Assembly: GCA_022925895.1 (NCBI GenBank)
Contig: JAKSYS010000662.1
Coordinates: forward strand, 1-34,330
From: Fragilaria crotonensis
Lineage: Eukaryota > Bacillariophyta > Fragilariophyceae > Fragilariales > Fragilariaceae
Direction of reading: 5' to 3'
Length of the DNA: 34,330 nt
The notes beneath the pieces are model-generated. The model had not been told where the DNA came from, did no database searches, and saw nothing but the letters and a program-made list of their open reading frames with translations. Made by a program: the position numbers and the translations under genes. Below, piece by piece: positions 9,449-22,380 of the stretch (its first letter is position 1; each line of letters opens with the position of its first letter).

Positions 9449-9792
9449 CCAGCAATTCACAATTCACACAGTATTGCGGAGTGGAGGTGCTTTATCTCAG
9501 CTACTGTACGACATACCGTAGGATTCATCTAAACTACGACTGCACTACTCTAGTAGCCGGTAAATGTTTGACGTACGGGTGCAGTACTTTCAGAGTTCTC
9601 CGCACTCCAGGCATTCTACTGTTGGGCTCTCGTATACAGTACTGGACCATAACAACTCCAAGTACAAGGTACTGGTAGTAGCATATGCATCTATTCTCAA
9701 CGGAATTTCTACAGCTAAGAATTCATGTTATGATGTTCTCACTGCGCAATGAACGAAGACACGAACTGAAGTTGGTCGGTTCACTTACTCCC
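9449..9792. other. Upstream region of the exchanger gene, no gene seen
   Basis: Between the Harbinger target site and the exchanger ATG lie 344 bp rich in GTAC words (TACAGTACTGG, AAGGTACTGG). The exchanger frame is open upstream to 9685, but only through a non-ATG start, so I treat this as promoter and 5' leader. No clear TATA box or initiator could be assigned. Confidence 0.5.
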
Positions 9793-11975
9793 ATGACGTC
9801 TACGATCGCCGTTTCTGCACCTCGTCCCGTCAGGCGGAAGCGCTTGCACGTTCATTATCAAGCTGCGTACGCGTTGACTGCGTTTTTCGGCATTGCCTTG
9901 GCAATCGGGTCAGTGGTCTCACCTTCCATCTCCAACGCTAACGCCAACGATGCGCATGGAGAAATTGGCCGTCATTTAGAAGACAGCAACACCATCGGTG
10001 GAGACGACGATTACAGCGGTTACTCCTGTATCCTTCTCTTTGATATTGTACCAGAGTCCGGGGCCGATCAATGTCGGTTTGCCAAATCGTGCAATCAAGG
10101 AGATGGAATCCTTCTATCCTTCGTCTTTTGCAACACTCACATTTCCTATCAAATCTGGTGCTTGATTCTCAGCCCGTTGTTGCTTTTATGGATGGTATTA
10201 CTCTTTCGTATGCTAGGTAGCACTGCCGAAGACTACTTCTCGCCTCCTCTCGAGATGTTTTCTGTCAAATTGGGGCTTCCGCCGCGCTTTGCAGGGGTTT
10301 CGCTCCTTGCGTTGGGGAATGGAGCCGCTGATGTCAGCGCCACCCGGAATGCCATGACCAGTGACACTCATAACGGATATCTTATGTCATTAGGAGCTCT
10401 CACCGGTGCTGCCATGTTCATTGGAACGGTCTTGGCCGGGTTGATTATTATTGTGTCGGACGGCGTACCCTGCCGCGGAGCACTTGTTCGAGATGTGACG
10501 GCGCTCATGTTGACGGCAATCGTGGTATTCACCACATTACATTCAGGAACTGTGGGACCAGCCTCGATTTCGTTGTTTACTACGATGTATCTGGTATTCG
10601 TGGCGATTGTCATGGTAGCTGACATCTACCATAGAGCTGTCGTCATGCCGAGAATGGAACAAATTGCAATTGCTGCCGAGCTGCAGCGTCAACGAGATGC
10701 AGCACGGCAGGCACAGCAAGTTGCGGGGGGACGCCTTGAATGACATGGCAGACCAAGACACAGCGCCGCCAGCAGGACCAAAACCCCGAAGCATATTTTC
10801 GAAAATGATGACGGCTTTGTCGAATTACGATAACACGACTACCGGAACCACCGACCAGCAGCAAGGGTGGGGGATCGAAAGTGACAATGTCATCAACGAG
10901 CGGCCTATCGTCTTGCATGGTGCAAATGGAATTCTGTCGGGAGATCCACATCACCGTCCCGAGGGACACGAGCCGTCGGTTGGAAACTATGCCATTTTGG
11001 AGGATGGAATGGATCATATTTGTGCTGAGCCTGGTGGGTTTTCGGCACACAATTGGCGAGGAGCTTTTCAAGATGGCTTGTACGAATTTCAGATGGAGCT
11101 GCATGATAAATGGAAAGAGTTGGTAGAAGACGAAGATGCTCCCATGTGGGAAAAGGGCCTTCTCATGTGCGAGTTTCCATTCACAGTCCTGCGTCAACTG
11201 AGTGTATCCATTCCTTGTGAAGGGTACTATACTCGTGCCATGGTTGCAGCATCTCTGGCATTGTCACCTGTTTGGTTTGCCTTTTACTTGTGGAATGAAC
11301 ATGGTGTGAATGCCTTCTGGAGCCCGCCAATATTCTATGGACACTTTGTCGTGTGTCTCGCGTTGGGCGCTGTCGTGTTGAGATTTGCTCCAGGAGGCGA
11401 CGGCGTCATGAATCTCATGGTAGCAACGCCGATCGCACTTTATGGTTTCGTGGTGGCAGCAACGTGGATTGATTGGATCGCCGATCATTTGGTGGCGTTA
11501 CTTGCGTTGCTAGGAATTGTCTGCCGCATTCCAGCCCCCATTTTGGGTATGACCATTCTTGCTTGGGGGAATTCGATGGCGGACTTGTCGGCAAACATGA
11601 CAATGGCGCGAAAAGGATTAAGCAATATGGCAATGGTACGTTGAGTCTTTTTCTGCACTTGATTGATCCAACACTATCGACACTTACCCATGCGCCATGA
11701 AGACTGCGTGCTTTGCTGGACCAGTCTTCAACATTCTGATTGGTTTGAGTCTCGGATTTTCATCTCTCGCAATTGAAACAGGAAATCCTGACACTAGCGT
11801 GGTTTTATCACCCTCGGTGGTGACTGGCCTCATCTATATCGTGATCAACACGGTCATGCTTGTGGTGGTAGGAACTTGCTTCTGTCATGGACGCATTCCC
11901 AAAGAATTCGGATACGTGATGTTTTTCGTGTATTTCACTTACATCGCTCTGTCGATGTTCTTACAATTCTCTTAG
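9793..11975 (+). CDS. Cation/Ca2+ exchanger of the CCX/NCLX (SLC8B-like) type
   Basis: The chosen start is ATG 9793 (MTSTIAVSAPRPVRRKRL), followed by an N-terminal hydrophobic helix. The first alpha repeat reads GVSLLALGNGAADVSA (near 10306), preceded by the Cys-containing luminal loop and LGSTAEDYFSPPLEM, both typical of CCX/NCLX proteins. A long hydrophilic loop follows, then the second alpha repeat LAWGNSMADLSANMT (near 11560). A 67-bp GT-AG intron (11636-11702, phase 0) joins SNMAM to TACFAGPVFNILIGL. These proteins exchange Ca2+ for Na+, K+ or other cations across inner or plasma membranes. The first repeat has GNGAAD instead of the usual GNGAPD, and the second has MAD where GD is common. 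One extra G in the six-G run at 10725-10730 breaks the frame; removing it joins both halves smoothly. The gene converges on the J-protein gene. Confidence 0.82.
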
Positions 11976-12340
11976 GATCATAGATGAGGGTCTAAAGTTC
12001 GCTCTAATGGACGTAGGGGACTGTTTTGCAAATACACTAGGCGCATGTACATCAATCGTACAGACGTGTGTAGAACATAGGATGTTCCTCACCCATTTCT
12101 AGTACTCAACTGGTACGCTCGGCAGTTCATCAGTTCGTGTGTCGCATATTCGGATGCAATAACAAAGATAGGAGTTCGAGCATAGCTTTAGCTGCGTATC
12201 GAGTACGGTGACTCGGCACATTCTGGACAACGTGACAGAAATCGAAATTGCACGATGCGGAACAGCAAGGGTTGCTGATCCCGACGGTCACCCATGAAAA
12301 TTCTCGAGTGTGTGCAGATGCTAGCGTGACCGCTTAACAA
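11976..12340. other. Convergent intergenic region, no gene seen
   Basis: This 365-bp spacer lies between two convergent genes and should hold both 3' ends. I see no open frame, hairpin or repeat of note. No AATAAA signal is obvious. Confidence 0.5.
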
Positions 12341-13058
12341 TCATCGCCGTCGTACAATTACATAGATCAAGTCTCGATGAACGATTTCATAGGTGTGTAG
12401 AAACCAATGGTTGCCCAAAATCTCCAATGGCTCACCATCCAGAACAACTTCCCACCCCGACGCCAACCCATATCGATCAATACGTCGCACATCCAACCCC
12501 CATTCGTGCGCGTACTTTTTTTGGAGAGCAAGTTTGAAATCTGATATGGAATCATCGGGGTGGGCAACCAACTTGTAATTGATTGTGTTCGAAAGAGCCC
12601 CACTCCTTTCCAGCTCGTTAGACACATCCGGATCATCTCCTTCCTCGTGATACAACGTGTGGATCGCATAGACTTCGTGAGTACGACGCAATTGTTCCAA
12701 TGTCATGACTTCGCATGCAAGGGCGACCCCCTGAATTGGAAACCGAATTGGACGATGTCATGATAGTTTCATAGGCAGCAAGGATTTCACTCATTTTTGT
12801 ATCAGGCACACCCGGATTCAAATCGGGATGATGTTGCTTGGCAAGCTAAAAAGTCACAGAGAATGAGTGATGTCGACATTGAGATAATGCAACATGGACG
12901 CGCAAGACGATGATTACCTTGCGAAAGGCCGCCTTGATTTGATCGGCTGTTGAGGATGGTGGGACCCCTAAAATAGAGTAAGGAGAGGAACGAGTCGAAA
13001 TCATCCTTCGTTGCCAACGGCCCCAGACTACCGGAAGAATGGCTCTTCTCAAATACAT
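12341..13058 (-). CDS. DnaJ-domain (type III J) protein, probably mitochondrial
   Basis: Starting at ATG 13058, the first residues (MYLRRAILPVVWGRWQRRMI) are basic and amphipathic, like a mitochondrial presequence. The J domain follows: YSILGVPPSSTADQIKAAFRK, then LAKQHHPDLNPG, which holds the essential HPD motif. The two halves are joined by a 72-bp intron (12846-12917, GT...TTTTAG on the minus strand). J proteins stimulate the ATPase of Hsp70 partners. After the J domain a break at the five-C run 12727-12731 is mended by removing one base. The frame then continues to a C-terminal domain of about 100 residues (INYKLVAHPDDSISDFK ... DLIYVIVRR) that looks like a ubiquitin-type beta-grasp fold. 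No Gly/Phe or zinc region is present. The J call is strong; the tail call is tentative. Confidence 0.8.
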
Positions 13059-13757
13059 TGTGTCATCGAACAAGGCCCTAAACGACGTAAATCATAGGCT
13101 TACTTTCAAGACCAGTGACTGTCTACCGGTAGGTTCAGATGCATTCACTCGTAAGTCGAAAGAAATTCAAACTCGTATCACAATTCACAGCTCATGAAAG
13201 TCCTCGTCATGCAGACATCACAGCGCTTTAAAAAGGATGTGTGTGTAGTGAGTACAGTAATACTCCAATACTGCAATACTCCAATAGACTCCAATGCATG
13301 CTGCCAATATCATGTCTCGCAAACCTCTCGTAATCCCAAAGCCCAATACGAGTTTTCAAATGCGATACAGGTAGAGACCTGTTGCCTGTTGCATACTACT
13401 ATAGCCGTACGACATGAGAACCCCGACCCCCCACATCGCACTCCAAAGTCGTATGCGTACACGTGAAGCTCTACATACGGCCTATATAGTATGAGTCTAC
13501 GAGACATGCATGCAACAACACTACTACATCAACTGTACTATACCGGTAGCAGAAAATTGTACGTCGAGTGAACTAATGAATCCTCACTCTCATACATGTC
13601 GGGTCGGGCATTTGCATTACAATCTCGCATGCTCACATTGTATGTCATACATGACGTGAAGTGTACTCCCAGGTAATTAATACATTTCGTCGCATCAGTT
13701 AGACCTAATAGGTTCAATTCAATTTGTGAGAAACCACTTGTTTCGAAAATCTTTCCA
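13059..13757. other. Divergent promoter region between J protein and PLC
   Basis: About 700 bp without a gene. It holds repeated TACTCCAATA-type words (13245-13295) and one CTACCGGTAG palindrome (13123-13132). The two flanking genes are transcribed away from each other, so both promoters should be here. I could not assign a TATA box. Confidence 0.5.
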
Positions 13758-16527
13758 ATGAAGGCTAATGAAATGTCGGAGCGCGACGAAGGTAGCACGC
13801 TGGAATGGCATCTGGGCAGTCCAAGCATGCTGGACAGGACTGCAAACATGGTGGGTCTCTCAAAGTTTGCCCGTGGTACTTTAAGCAAAGCGGTGTCCAG
13901 CAACAACATGGTAGATACGTCGGCCTGGACGCAAAATGTTGTTTTTCCAGCGACATACGTTGAGACTGTTTTGCAGCAAGTGCCGGTTGCCGATCGTCTG
14001 CTGAAGGGTATCCGGGTAACCAAGGTGACAACGTACGGAAAATTCAAACCTCGCGTCTTGACCATTTCGCAAGATCGTTTTGCGCTCTTCTGCACACACC
14101 ACAAGGTCAGGAAGAAGTCTGATGGAGGTGTCTTGTCCAGTGTAGCTCGCACACTTCCCCTGCCCCTTATTTCGCGCAAGGGCATTCGAGGCTTTAGCAA
14201 CGCCGACTTGAGAGATTTGTATGTCAGGTATTTGGATATTACTGATATTGATTACATCGATGTCGGTTATCCGTGCACGAGAAAGTTGGAAGCGGCGCGC
14301 GGACTTAGTCGTCTTTCGGGATTCGATGATCGAATCGACGAATTTCGAGATCAAATTGTGTCCATAAATCATCACGGAGGTCAAACGTTGGATGTCTTCA
14401 TCCCAGACATCAACGACCGCACGCTACTAGTGTCGACCTTATTGTCATTGCGTGAGAAGTATCACAGTTCAAAGGTTTACGTCGTCAATGAAGCTCGTCT
14501 GTTGAGGTACATTTGGTATGATGTGGACAAGAATCACGATGGATCCATCTCCGAAAAGGAGTTTGAGCTGGTTGTCCAGCGCGTCAATCTTCACGTCGTT
14601 GCTCCACGCAAAGTTTACCACACCTACCGAAAGGAACACGACATCACTGGCGCTCTCACCTACGGTCAATGTGTTTCTCTTTTGCATTCAATCAGGGAAG
14701 GAAAGTACGCGTCTGTTACATCCATGCCTTTGAACCTGCCTTCCATTCCTGGTGCTAAATCGCCTTCGCCTTGCCCGGTGAATATTCACCCTCATATTGC
14801 ACTATGGGGCACCTTGTTCGGAGCTGATCAGGATTATGTCACAGCAAAGGATTTTCTGGCAAAATTCTTGCATCCTTGTCAGAAGGAGATGGACGCCAGC
14901 GTTCAAGACGTGAAAGCTCTTTACAAGTATCAACCGAATGGAGGTCAATGTGGAGGAGACTTTGCCTGCTCGCAAGAATTGCTTGAGTCGTCTTCGATTT
15001 GGTTGCTATTTACATCATGTGTTCAACATGGCCTTCGATCCAGACGAAACTGAGTTAAACCCCGAGCTCATGATGAGGCCGCTTACAGAATACTGGATCA
15101 ACAGTAGTCATAATACCTATCTGGTGGGTGATCAGCTCCAGTCACCGTCGTCTGTCGAAATGTACATGAAGGCCTTGCATCGAGGTTGCGTGTGTTTGGA
15201 GCTAGACTGCTGGGATGGGGAGAGAAACGCCAAAACAGGGGAACCTATTCCGGTTGTCTATCATGGCGGAACGCTCACGGGAAAGATCTTGTTTGAAGAT
15301 GTCATTGGATGTGTGGATAACTACGTTTCAGCTCATCCGGATACGTATCCTATCATCTTGTCATTGGAGAATCACTGTTCGGATGCATATCAGAAGGTCA
15401 TGGTTAAGTTGATGACGAAGATATTGAAGGGAAAGATTTACACGCCGTTTGCAGATGGTTCTAAGGAGCGGCTGGGCGAGGATGATCCCTTGCCATCTCC
15501 AACTGAGCTCAAAGGCCGAGTTCTTATAAAGGGCAAACGCCATTGCCAGCACACTCCTGCCGATGGAGGTGTTTCAAAGGAATTGCGTGACGAAGATGAG
15601 GGCGATGACGACGAAGACGATATGGATGGCGAGCCTGGTGAAAATGTCGCGGTGAATCGCCCGACCGAAAATAATGCTGCTGCAGGGGTTGCTGCCAGGA
15701 AGAAGCAAGGAAAAGCTAAGGAGAAGACGATTGAGGAACTGGCCCAAATGACTCTGCTTCATGGTGGAAAATACAAGAACTGGGAGTCGTCGCTCGCTTC
15801 GCCTCCAAGCCACATGCATTCGATAAGCGAAGCCAAAATCACCAAGCTTGTCAATAAGGGCGGTGCAATGGAGTGGCGCCTGTACAATGGAACCCACATG
15901 ACTCGTACTTATCCAGCTGGAACGCGTGTTGATTCATCCAATTACAATCCGATATTGGCGTGGAGCATGGGTTGTCAAATTGTAGCTATGAACTTCCAAG
16001 CTGCTGATTCGCCATTGTTTCTCAACGATGGTCGCTTTCGACAAAACGGCCAATGCGGCTACGTTCTGAAACCTCAAGGTTTGTCCTCGGGCCCTCTGAA
16101 GGAGCCCATCACGCTGAAAGTGCGCATCCTTTGTGGGTCTTGTATCCCGAAACCTAAGGGAGCCAAGACAGGGGAAAGCATAGATCCATATGTTCAGATC
16201 ACAGTCCATGATGTAGTCAATAGCAAGGAAAACAAGGAAGTCTTCAAGGTGACGACAAAGACCAGCGAAACAGTCTATGATAACGGATTTAGTCCAATCT
16301 GGAACGAGGAGGAGTTTCACGAGTTTAAGGTGTACTCTCCCTACGTTGCCATGATTCAATTCTCGGTATGGGAAACTGACGTCGGCCTTGATGACAAAGT
16401 TGCCGACTCAGCTGTCCCCATCACTTGCCTTCGCAAGGGATATCGGTCGATTTTGCTTCATGATGACAGCGGAACCAGGACGGGACCCTTTGGTTTCGCA
16501 ACCTTGCTTGCCGAGATTCAGTATTAA
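13758..16527 (+). CDS. Phosphoinositide-specific phospholipase C, delta-like
   Basis: The order is that of eukaryotic PI-PLC: a PH-like region (about 13960-14470), an EF hand with a canonical loop DVDKNHDGSISEKEF (14520-14564), catalytic X (about 15076-15545), an acidic linker rich in Asp/Glu (15590-15770), catalytic Y (about 15811-16080) and C2 (about 16100-16450). The catalytic residues known from PLC-delta1 are visible: His in SSHNTYL, Glu and Asp in LELDCWDG, His in VYHGGTLT and Glu in SLENHCS. The enzyme would hydrolyse PIP2 to IP3 and diacylglycerol at the membrane under Ca2+ control. The first frame ends at 15053, but the X domain is read in another frame entered between about 14912 and 14940. 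One single-base break therefore separates the EF-hand and X parts. No intron signal explains it convincingly. Confidence 0.92.
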
Positions 16528-17014
16528 GAAGAAACATTATGGATAAACGATCTGATCAAAGGGGAAAGTTAGGTCTTTGTCGCAGTGCACGCACCATAAT
16601 CGACCACCGCAGATGAGCAAATTAAGCCATAGGATGACTAGGACGTAACATCGTGTTAAAAGCGTTTATTCGTAACAGTGAGCATACAGCTCATCGTATC
16701 AGCAATTAGCACTATCGGACTGTCATACTGTTTCGTACGCGGTTTGCACGGTCAACTCAAATCACAGAAGAGTTTGGAGTGTGTATGCATATATGCATAC
16801 TACTTTCTACGTCCATCATCTACAATGCATTGCAAGTACAGTGCTTGAATGACCTGGTACTCCAGTAAATTTGTACTGTCCTTTTGAATCTCTCACAATA
16901 GTGTAGAGTGCAGACTGATACTGTGTGAATACAACAATTCTTTCAGCAAAAAGTGGAAGTGGCCAACAATACAAGTACACACCAAAGGCTCTTCGAGTTG
17001 CCAAAGTCAGTACC
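16528..17014. other. Intergenic region, no gene seen
   Basis: About 490 bp between two genes on the same strand. It contains a TACTCCAGTA word (16858-16867) and an ATGCATATATGCAT palindrome (about 16785-16798). No convincing frame or RNA gene was found. Confidence 0.5.
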
Positions 17015-20000
17015 ATGTCGTCCTTCGTCACCATGCCTGACAACGAGGATGATGACCAGCAATTGAGACGGGAAGAAGATGCCGAAGAGGACGATCTAAC
17101 GCACGAGCTGTCAAGCGCAAACGATGATAGCGTGCACAGCAATGACAATGACGACCTCGAACCTGGAATTGCCGATGCAAGTGATGTTGACGTTCAGTTT
17201 CACGGTGCGACAGCATTGGTAAATGCAGACGAAGCAGCTGGTGACATTGGAGTCTCTAATTCATCATTCCGTTCCGTTGAGAAATCTCCAATCGAGGAAC
17301 GAGGAATGATTGTTGATGAGGACGATGGCACTCTTCCAACAATGGTGGATGAACTTCCAGCCGCTGAAAGCGGCACTTTGCCCGTCGACGTGGCTTTGAA
17401 AGAAGATTCATTTCCAACTGTCCATGAAAGTGTACCTATTGATGGAGTCTCAGTAACTCCATCGCGTTTGAACGATGAACCCACGTTCAATGAACAGCCT
17501 GGTGATGTAATTGTTAGCAATGCTGACCATGGAAGCGAAGCTTCGTCTGAGGATCGTCGTCTGTCAGAACAAGGTATTGCTCATGTTGAGGCCAACTCAC
17601 TTGATGGAGACAAGAAGATTCTGCTAGCTCTGGCGGACGACGCGTTGAACGACGACAAGGTTGAAACGATTCCGCAGCATCTCGTGAACCTGATTCCAAA
17701 CCATCACCGCTCAATAGCATTCCCCTGCAAGACACTAAGGGTGCACAAATCTTGTTGAGTCGCTTTAGCTCTTGGCGCAAGAAGGCCAACGAAGCCATGG
17801 TGCAAAACGTGCAAGCATTTTCTCAAACCGACATAGCTCACCAATTGAAGACCAGTGCTGAGGTTGTGAAGACGCGAGCTGAAGTCGCTTTTCGGAATGC
17901 AAAAGTCGATACTTCGGATGGAAAGACAGTACCGAAAGGTGAGCCAGTATCTATCAGTGTTGAGATCAGCAGCATTCCCAGAACAACACAACCGTACAGA
18001 ATGCTGCGGACGTAGACGGGGAGTCTCGAGGTAACTTAAGCTCTTCTTCCGAAGGCAGTTCTAGCTCCGGGTCAACTAGCTCTGCCGAAGTTGATTTGGA
18101 ATTCACTGCTTCTGGAAAGTAAGGACCCCATGCCGACGGAGGCGTCAATCACAGCCGTCACCGCAGCTCTGTACGTTCGCTCTGCAGCCTCAGTGATTAC
18201 TGATTCCGTTTCATCTGGATTTCGAGGTCGTTACGTTGAAGACTTGGAGCCATCCCCGCCGAAAAGGAGAAACCGTCGCAGACGTCTAAGATAATGCCAA
18301 GTCGCGCTGCGGAGCATATGCAAACAATAATCGATTCACTGGACGACTCTCACGAGTACGTCATGTTGCTTGGTCAAGGGATGTTGGGTGTGAATCTGCG
18401 ACAAGCATACCTCAGAAATCGTGGGGTATATGTCGATTTTCTCGTTGAAGGTGGTGCGTTTATAACTCCAGCGTTGTTTATGCTGGAGATGTGATTCAGA
18501 AGGTTGGAAACATTTCTGTTGCAAAAGGAACCATTCTCAATGTCCCCAAGACAGTGGCCGACGCGAAGCGTCCTGCTGTCCTGGTATTCGGACAGGGCAA
18601 AAGGTTGAAACTTCAAAAGTGAATTATATTGATTTGGCAATCGCTATCATGCACCAAATCAAGGAAGATGAATCAAGGCGTGGATTTCAAAGATGCCCAT
18701 TTTTCCGAGCGCATCAGATCCACCCGAAGTTGCCAAAGTTGATAGCGGCGTAGAGGCATCGGATGCAAGGGCCGCAAGCGGCCTGTCACAGCTAGCGCAT
18801 CTGGACAGTGCAGCATATCGTCGAAAGAGCATCGCAACCAACACACGGCAGTGATAATTATCAATGGAGAATACCTCCGCTCCAACTCGACGCTATAAAT
18901 CCAGCAAACATCCCGCTTCCTCCCCGCGCTGCCAAGGATGCACTCGCAGCCCACTTATCCAAACGGTAAGTAATACGTGAGGTGATCGTCACACTCAACG
19001 GGTTTCGTGCTTGCTACAGCTTTTCACCAGAGGTAACGGAGCTTTGAACTTTCAATGATGACAAAGGCTGCAGCGACGACTGGGATGGGCAGTTTCCGAA
19101 TGGTCCTTAAGCATGCCTTCATAATTTGTGCCCTTGACGGTCGACGCCTGCCGTTCTTGTCACGACACTTTGCCACTATCAAATCCTCGGATGATGATGG
19201 AGATCTAATCCACACCGAAGACACTCAAATGGTGAATGCGAGCGTCGAGCTTATGCTCTTCTTGGAGCTTGCAGCTTTCGTGGAATTGTACGGGGCCACA
19301 CCCAAGTCTAGACGTCGTGATATCGCAAAACGTATTGCCTTCAAGTTTTTCCTGCCAAGCAAAATTGGCAATAGGGTGGAAAAACCGATGTTCGACTTTT
19401 CACACATCGTCGAAGAAAAGGATCTGACAGCACTTCGCGACTTGCTCCTTGAGCCCGGAGGCAACGACCAAGCGCCTTACATTCATCGTGGCGCTTTCCT
19501 GCCCTTTCAGGAAGCTGTCGTTGAGCGATTGCATGGTTCACCGTTCATTTCTTTCCTCATGTCAGACGAGTGCGCTAGAATGAGAGGCTACCTTCGAGAC
19601 ACCGCGCCGTACAGAACTGTGTCACCAGGTGATATCTTTCACCGCGTTGTTGCTGCAGAAGACGACGCCCACTCAGTGAATCACTTGCTTTACAACGTGG
19701 TCTACCTTCTGTGTCAACGTGAACGCGAGACATGTGGCGAAAACGACGATATTGTTGGTGAAAAAAGTTCCAGGGTGATGGGAGCTGCTGGTGGGCTTTG
19801 CTGTGCGGTCTTCATAAAGAAAACACTTTTGAGAATTGTCGAATCTGCAGACGTCGAGCTTGACAAGGAAGCTAGTTTAACTTCTCAAGTGTTCAAGGAC
19901 CTGAGAAATGCCTACGAGCAGGCTTGGCAAATGTTCCTTTCTCCACATGGAGGTGCGCTTGAGCTCCTATCGAATTCTAACGAAACTGAGGACGAGTTGG

Positions 20001-22380
20001 CAACGGTGCGTAAGTTGGGGCTGCGAGGCTGGAGAACGATAACAGGGAACGTTTGGAAATACTGACCAACGCTAGGATGGCAAGTGCCTTGACAAACCTT
20101 GTTGATAATCTGGTGTATGATTACCTGTCAATGACTACGCAAATTTCGTGAGCACCCATTCCACGAGTGGATGTGTGCCGAAGTGAGTCAAGCGTCAGAG
20201 GAGGTACACGGTGACACCAGGATACCAAAGCTATCCCAAGGGTGCATTGCACGTCTCATTCGTCGAGCAGAACTGCCAAGCGGAATTTCATCGCACAAAC
20301 CACCGAGGATCCCTCGACGAAGGACGAAAGATTCTGAAACGGAGGTGAACGAATCGCAATTGACCGAATCGCCGGAAATCGTATCGTCGTCCGCCTCAGC
20401 CGTCTCATATCCAAACGCCCACTTCGCGATCGTGTTTGGCACTGATGATGGCACTGGGATGGTTGACCGAAGTGCGAATCCTACCCTTTCACAATTCGAT
20501 ATCAGGCGTTACACGTGTCAACAAGTCTTGGTCGACGTAGAAGGGCGTGCACAGCCAGCGCTTTGCCGAGTTCCGGCGACAATCGAAACTTATGCCATAT
20601 TACCGCTACCTCAAAAGTCTCATTTCTCGCAACTGGAAAACGCCGGGCGCGTTAGTGGCGATGGCTGGGTTGTGTCGATGTTCGATTTTATGATTCCTGG
20701 CTCCGATTCCGAACGTTCACAAGACGGTGGGACGTTTGGAGTCTCATTAGTGTTTCAACAAGATGAGTCCCAATTCATCAATATGAAGGAAGCCGTTCCA
20801 TCAGACATCGCACCGATTAAGCTCCTTTCGAAGATCCAGCCAAAAAGTCAAAGGGCGACCTTTCGGTCGATGCATCAGAGGAGGAAGAAGTCCTGCCCGC
20901 GAAGAAAGATGTTGCAGGCGATTCCTTGGGCAGCGGAACAGAAATTGCAGGGGCCGAGCTTACGACCGATAAATCAGTGAAAGGACATGACTACCATGCA
21001 ACGAATGAAGTTGCACGCCATTCATTGGAAAACGAAACTGACAATGCAGTATTTTCCTCTCCGATTACAAACCTCACTCCTGACGATCATTCGGGTTTAC
21101 CCAGGCCATCTGCCACCAGAGTTTTCCGCGTGGCAACAGACACCCCTTCATTCAACAAGAAGCTGACGGAGTCGTCGATAGATCGTGTAAAGAAGCAACG
21201 ACTCTCTTTGCCGTCGCGAGCGCCGGTCTCGATCGGAATTGTTCTGGTCAGCTCGCAGAATACTATCTTCGCCATGCGACAAACACTGTGGAAGCTTCTC
21301 GATGACTTTTCGATTGCATCTAATGACGGAGACGAGGAGAAGAGATTTGTCTGCAAATCAATTGTCGAACTCCTTGGGAACTTTGCTCATTTGGATGTTG
21401 AGCACGCATCTCTTAGTTCTATTCTGCAACCCTACCTGCGATTCGGAAGTCAGCCGTGGACGCGTCAAAATGCCCGTCTTCAGGACGAAGTATTTGGTAT
21501 TGAGAGCGGCCAACGGCTCATGGAATCGTTGCCGCTTGTGCCTTTGGCGCTGCTGTACATAGCTGTCTTGCTTGAGCAGAAGGTTGTCTTCTCATCAAGT
21601 CGACGAGGAATTCTCCTAGCTGCTGCCACAGCTATAACCAGACTTCTCCATCCCTTCAAATGGGAACATCTGGTGGTGCCTCTAGTTCCTTCAACCTTGG
21701 CAAGGGACTTGCTCGAGTACCCCGCGCCATTTATCATAGGACTGTCTGCCGACGACGAAGGTAACCTCGAGCTGTTGAATTCTCTCCCAGATGATGTTAC
21801 ATTGGTGGACCTGGACGTTGGCCGTGTAATTCTGGCGCCAAGTATCGCCTTCGGAGAAGAAACAAGTACTAGTGAATTCAGTCTCAACCCGCGCTCCAAA
21901 TCGATTGCCCTTCGATCTCAAATACTTTATCTCGCTCAAGCACTTGGAGTTGTCTTTGGCTCTCGACTTCGCCGCCAAGCCTGGTGCGGGGACAGCCCTC
22001 TGTCATGCATGGCGAAGCCGGATGAAAAGGCGTTGACTGCTTCCTTCATCGATTTACAGGCGATTTGCGCGTCATTTCTGATGGAATTGGTGGCCGGCAC
22101 CGAAGCCTGCTACTGGATTGAAGAACACCAACCGGCCGATGCACCCGAGGTCGATGCTGACGTGGAACGAACTGTCCTCTTCGACGAAGATCGTTTCTTC
22201 CAAATCAAGAATCATAGAGCAATGCGTAGGTATGAGCCACTCTTCAGAGACAGTCCAGGAGTCGGTGAGTTTGCTCTCAGCTTGGATGACTTCGACCTGG
22301 TCCTGGAGTGCTTTCTGCGCTGTCAGGGCATGAGCAGCTACATAAGCAGCAGACCGAAGACTGCTATGGCGTTTTCCTAA
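17015..22380 (+). CDS. PDZ-RGS-DENN multidomain signalling protein (frame-broken as assembled)
   Basis: The start is ATG 17015 (MSSFVTMPDNEDDDQQ). A long acidic, Ser-rich N-terminus leads to a short charged helix near 17760-17910. A PDZ domain follows (LGQGMLGVNLRQAYL ... AGDVIQKVGNISV, about 18360-18620), then an RGS-like helical domain (about 19220-20190, including SPFISFLMSDECARM and KFREHPFHEWMCAEV). The protein ends in a tripartite DENN module: uDENN (about 20420-20760), cDENN (about 21220-21860) and dDENN (about 21900-22370). DENN proteins are Rab GEFs; RGS domains are GAPs for G-alpha. Two GT-AG introns fit the frame: 18119-18241 and 18966-19041. Frame breaks occur near 17692, 18465, 18618, 18690, 18850, 20030, 20140 and 20818. 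Between RGS and uDENN the frame is continuous (20147 to about 20818), so these belong to one gene. Domain order is seen; activity is inferred. It may be a pseudogene. Confidence 0.7.

Noticed and set aside
10720-10735. Programmed frameshift in the exchanger at the G run
   Set aside because: There is no slippery heptamer with a pseudoknot visible, and similar breaks occur in many genes, so an indel is simpler.
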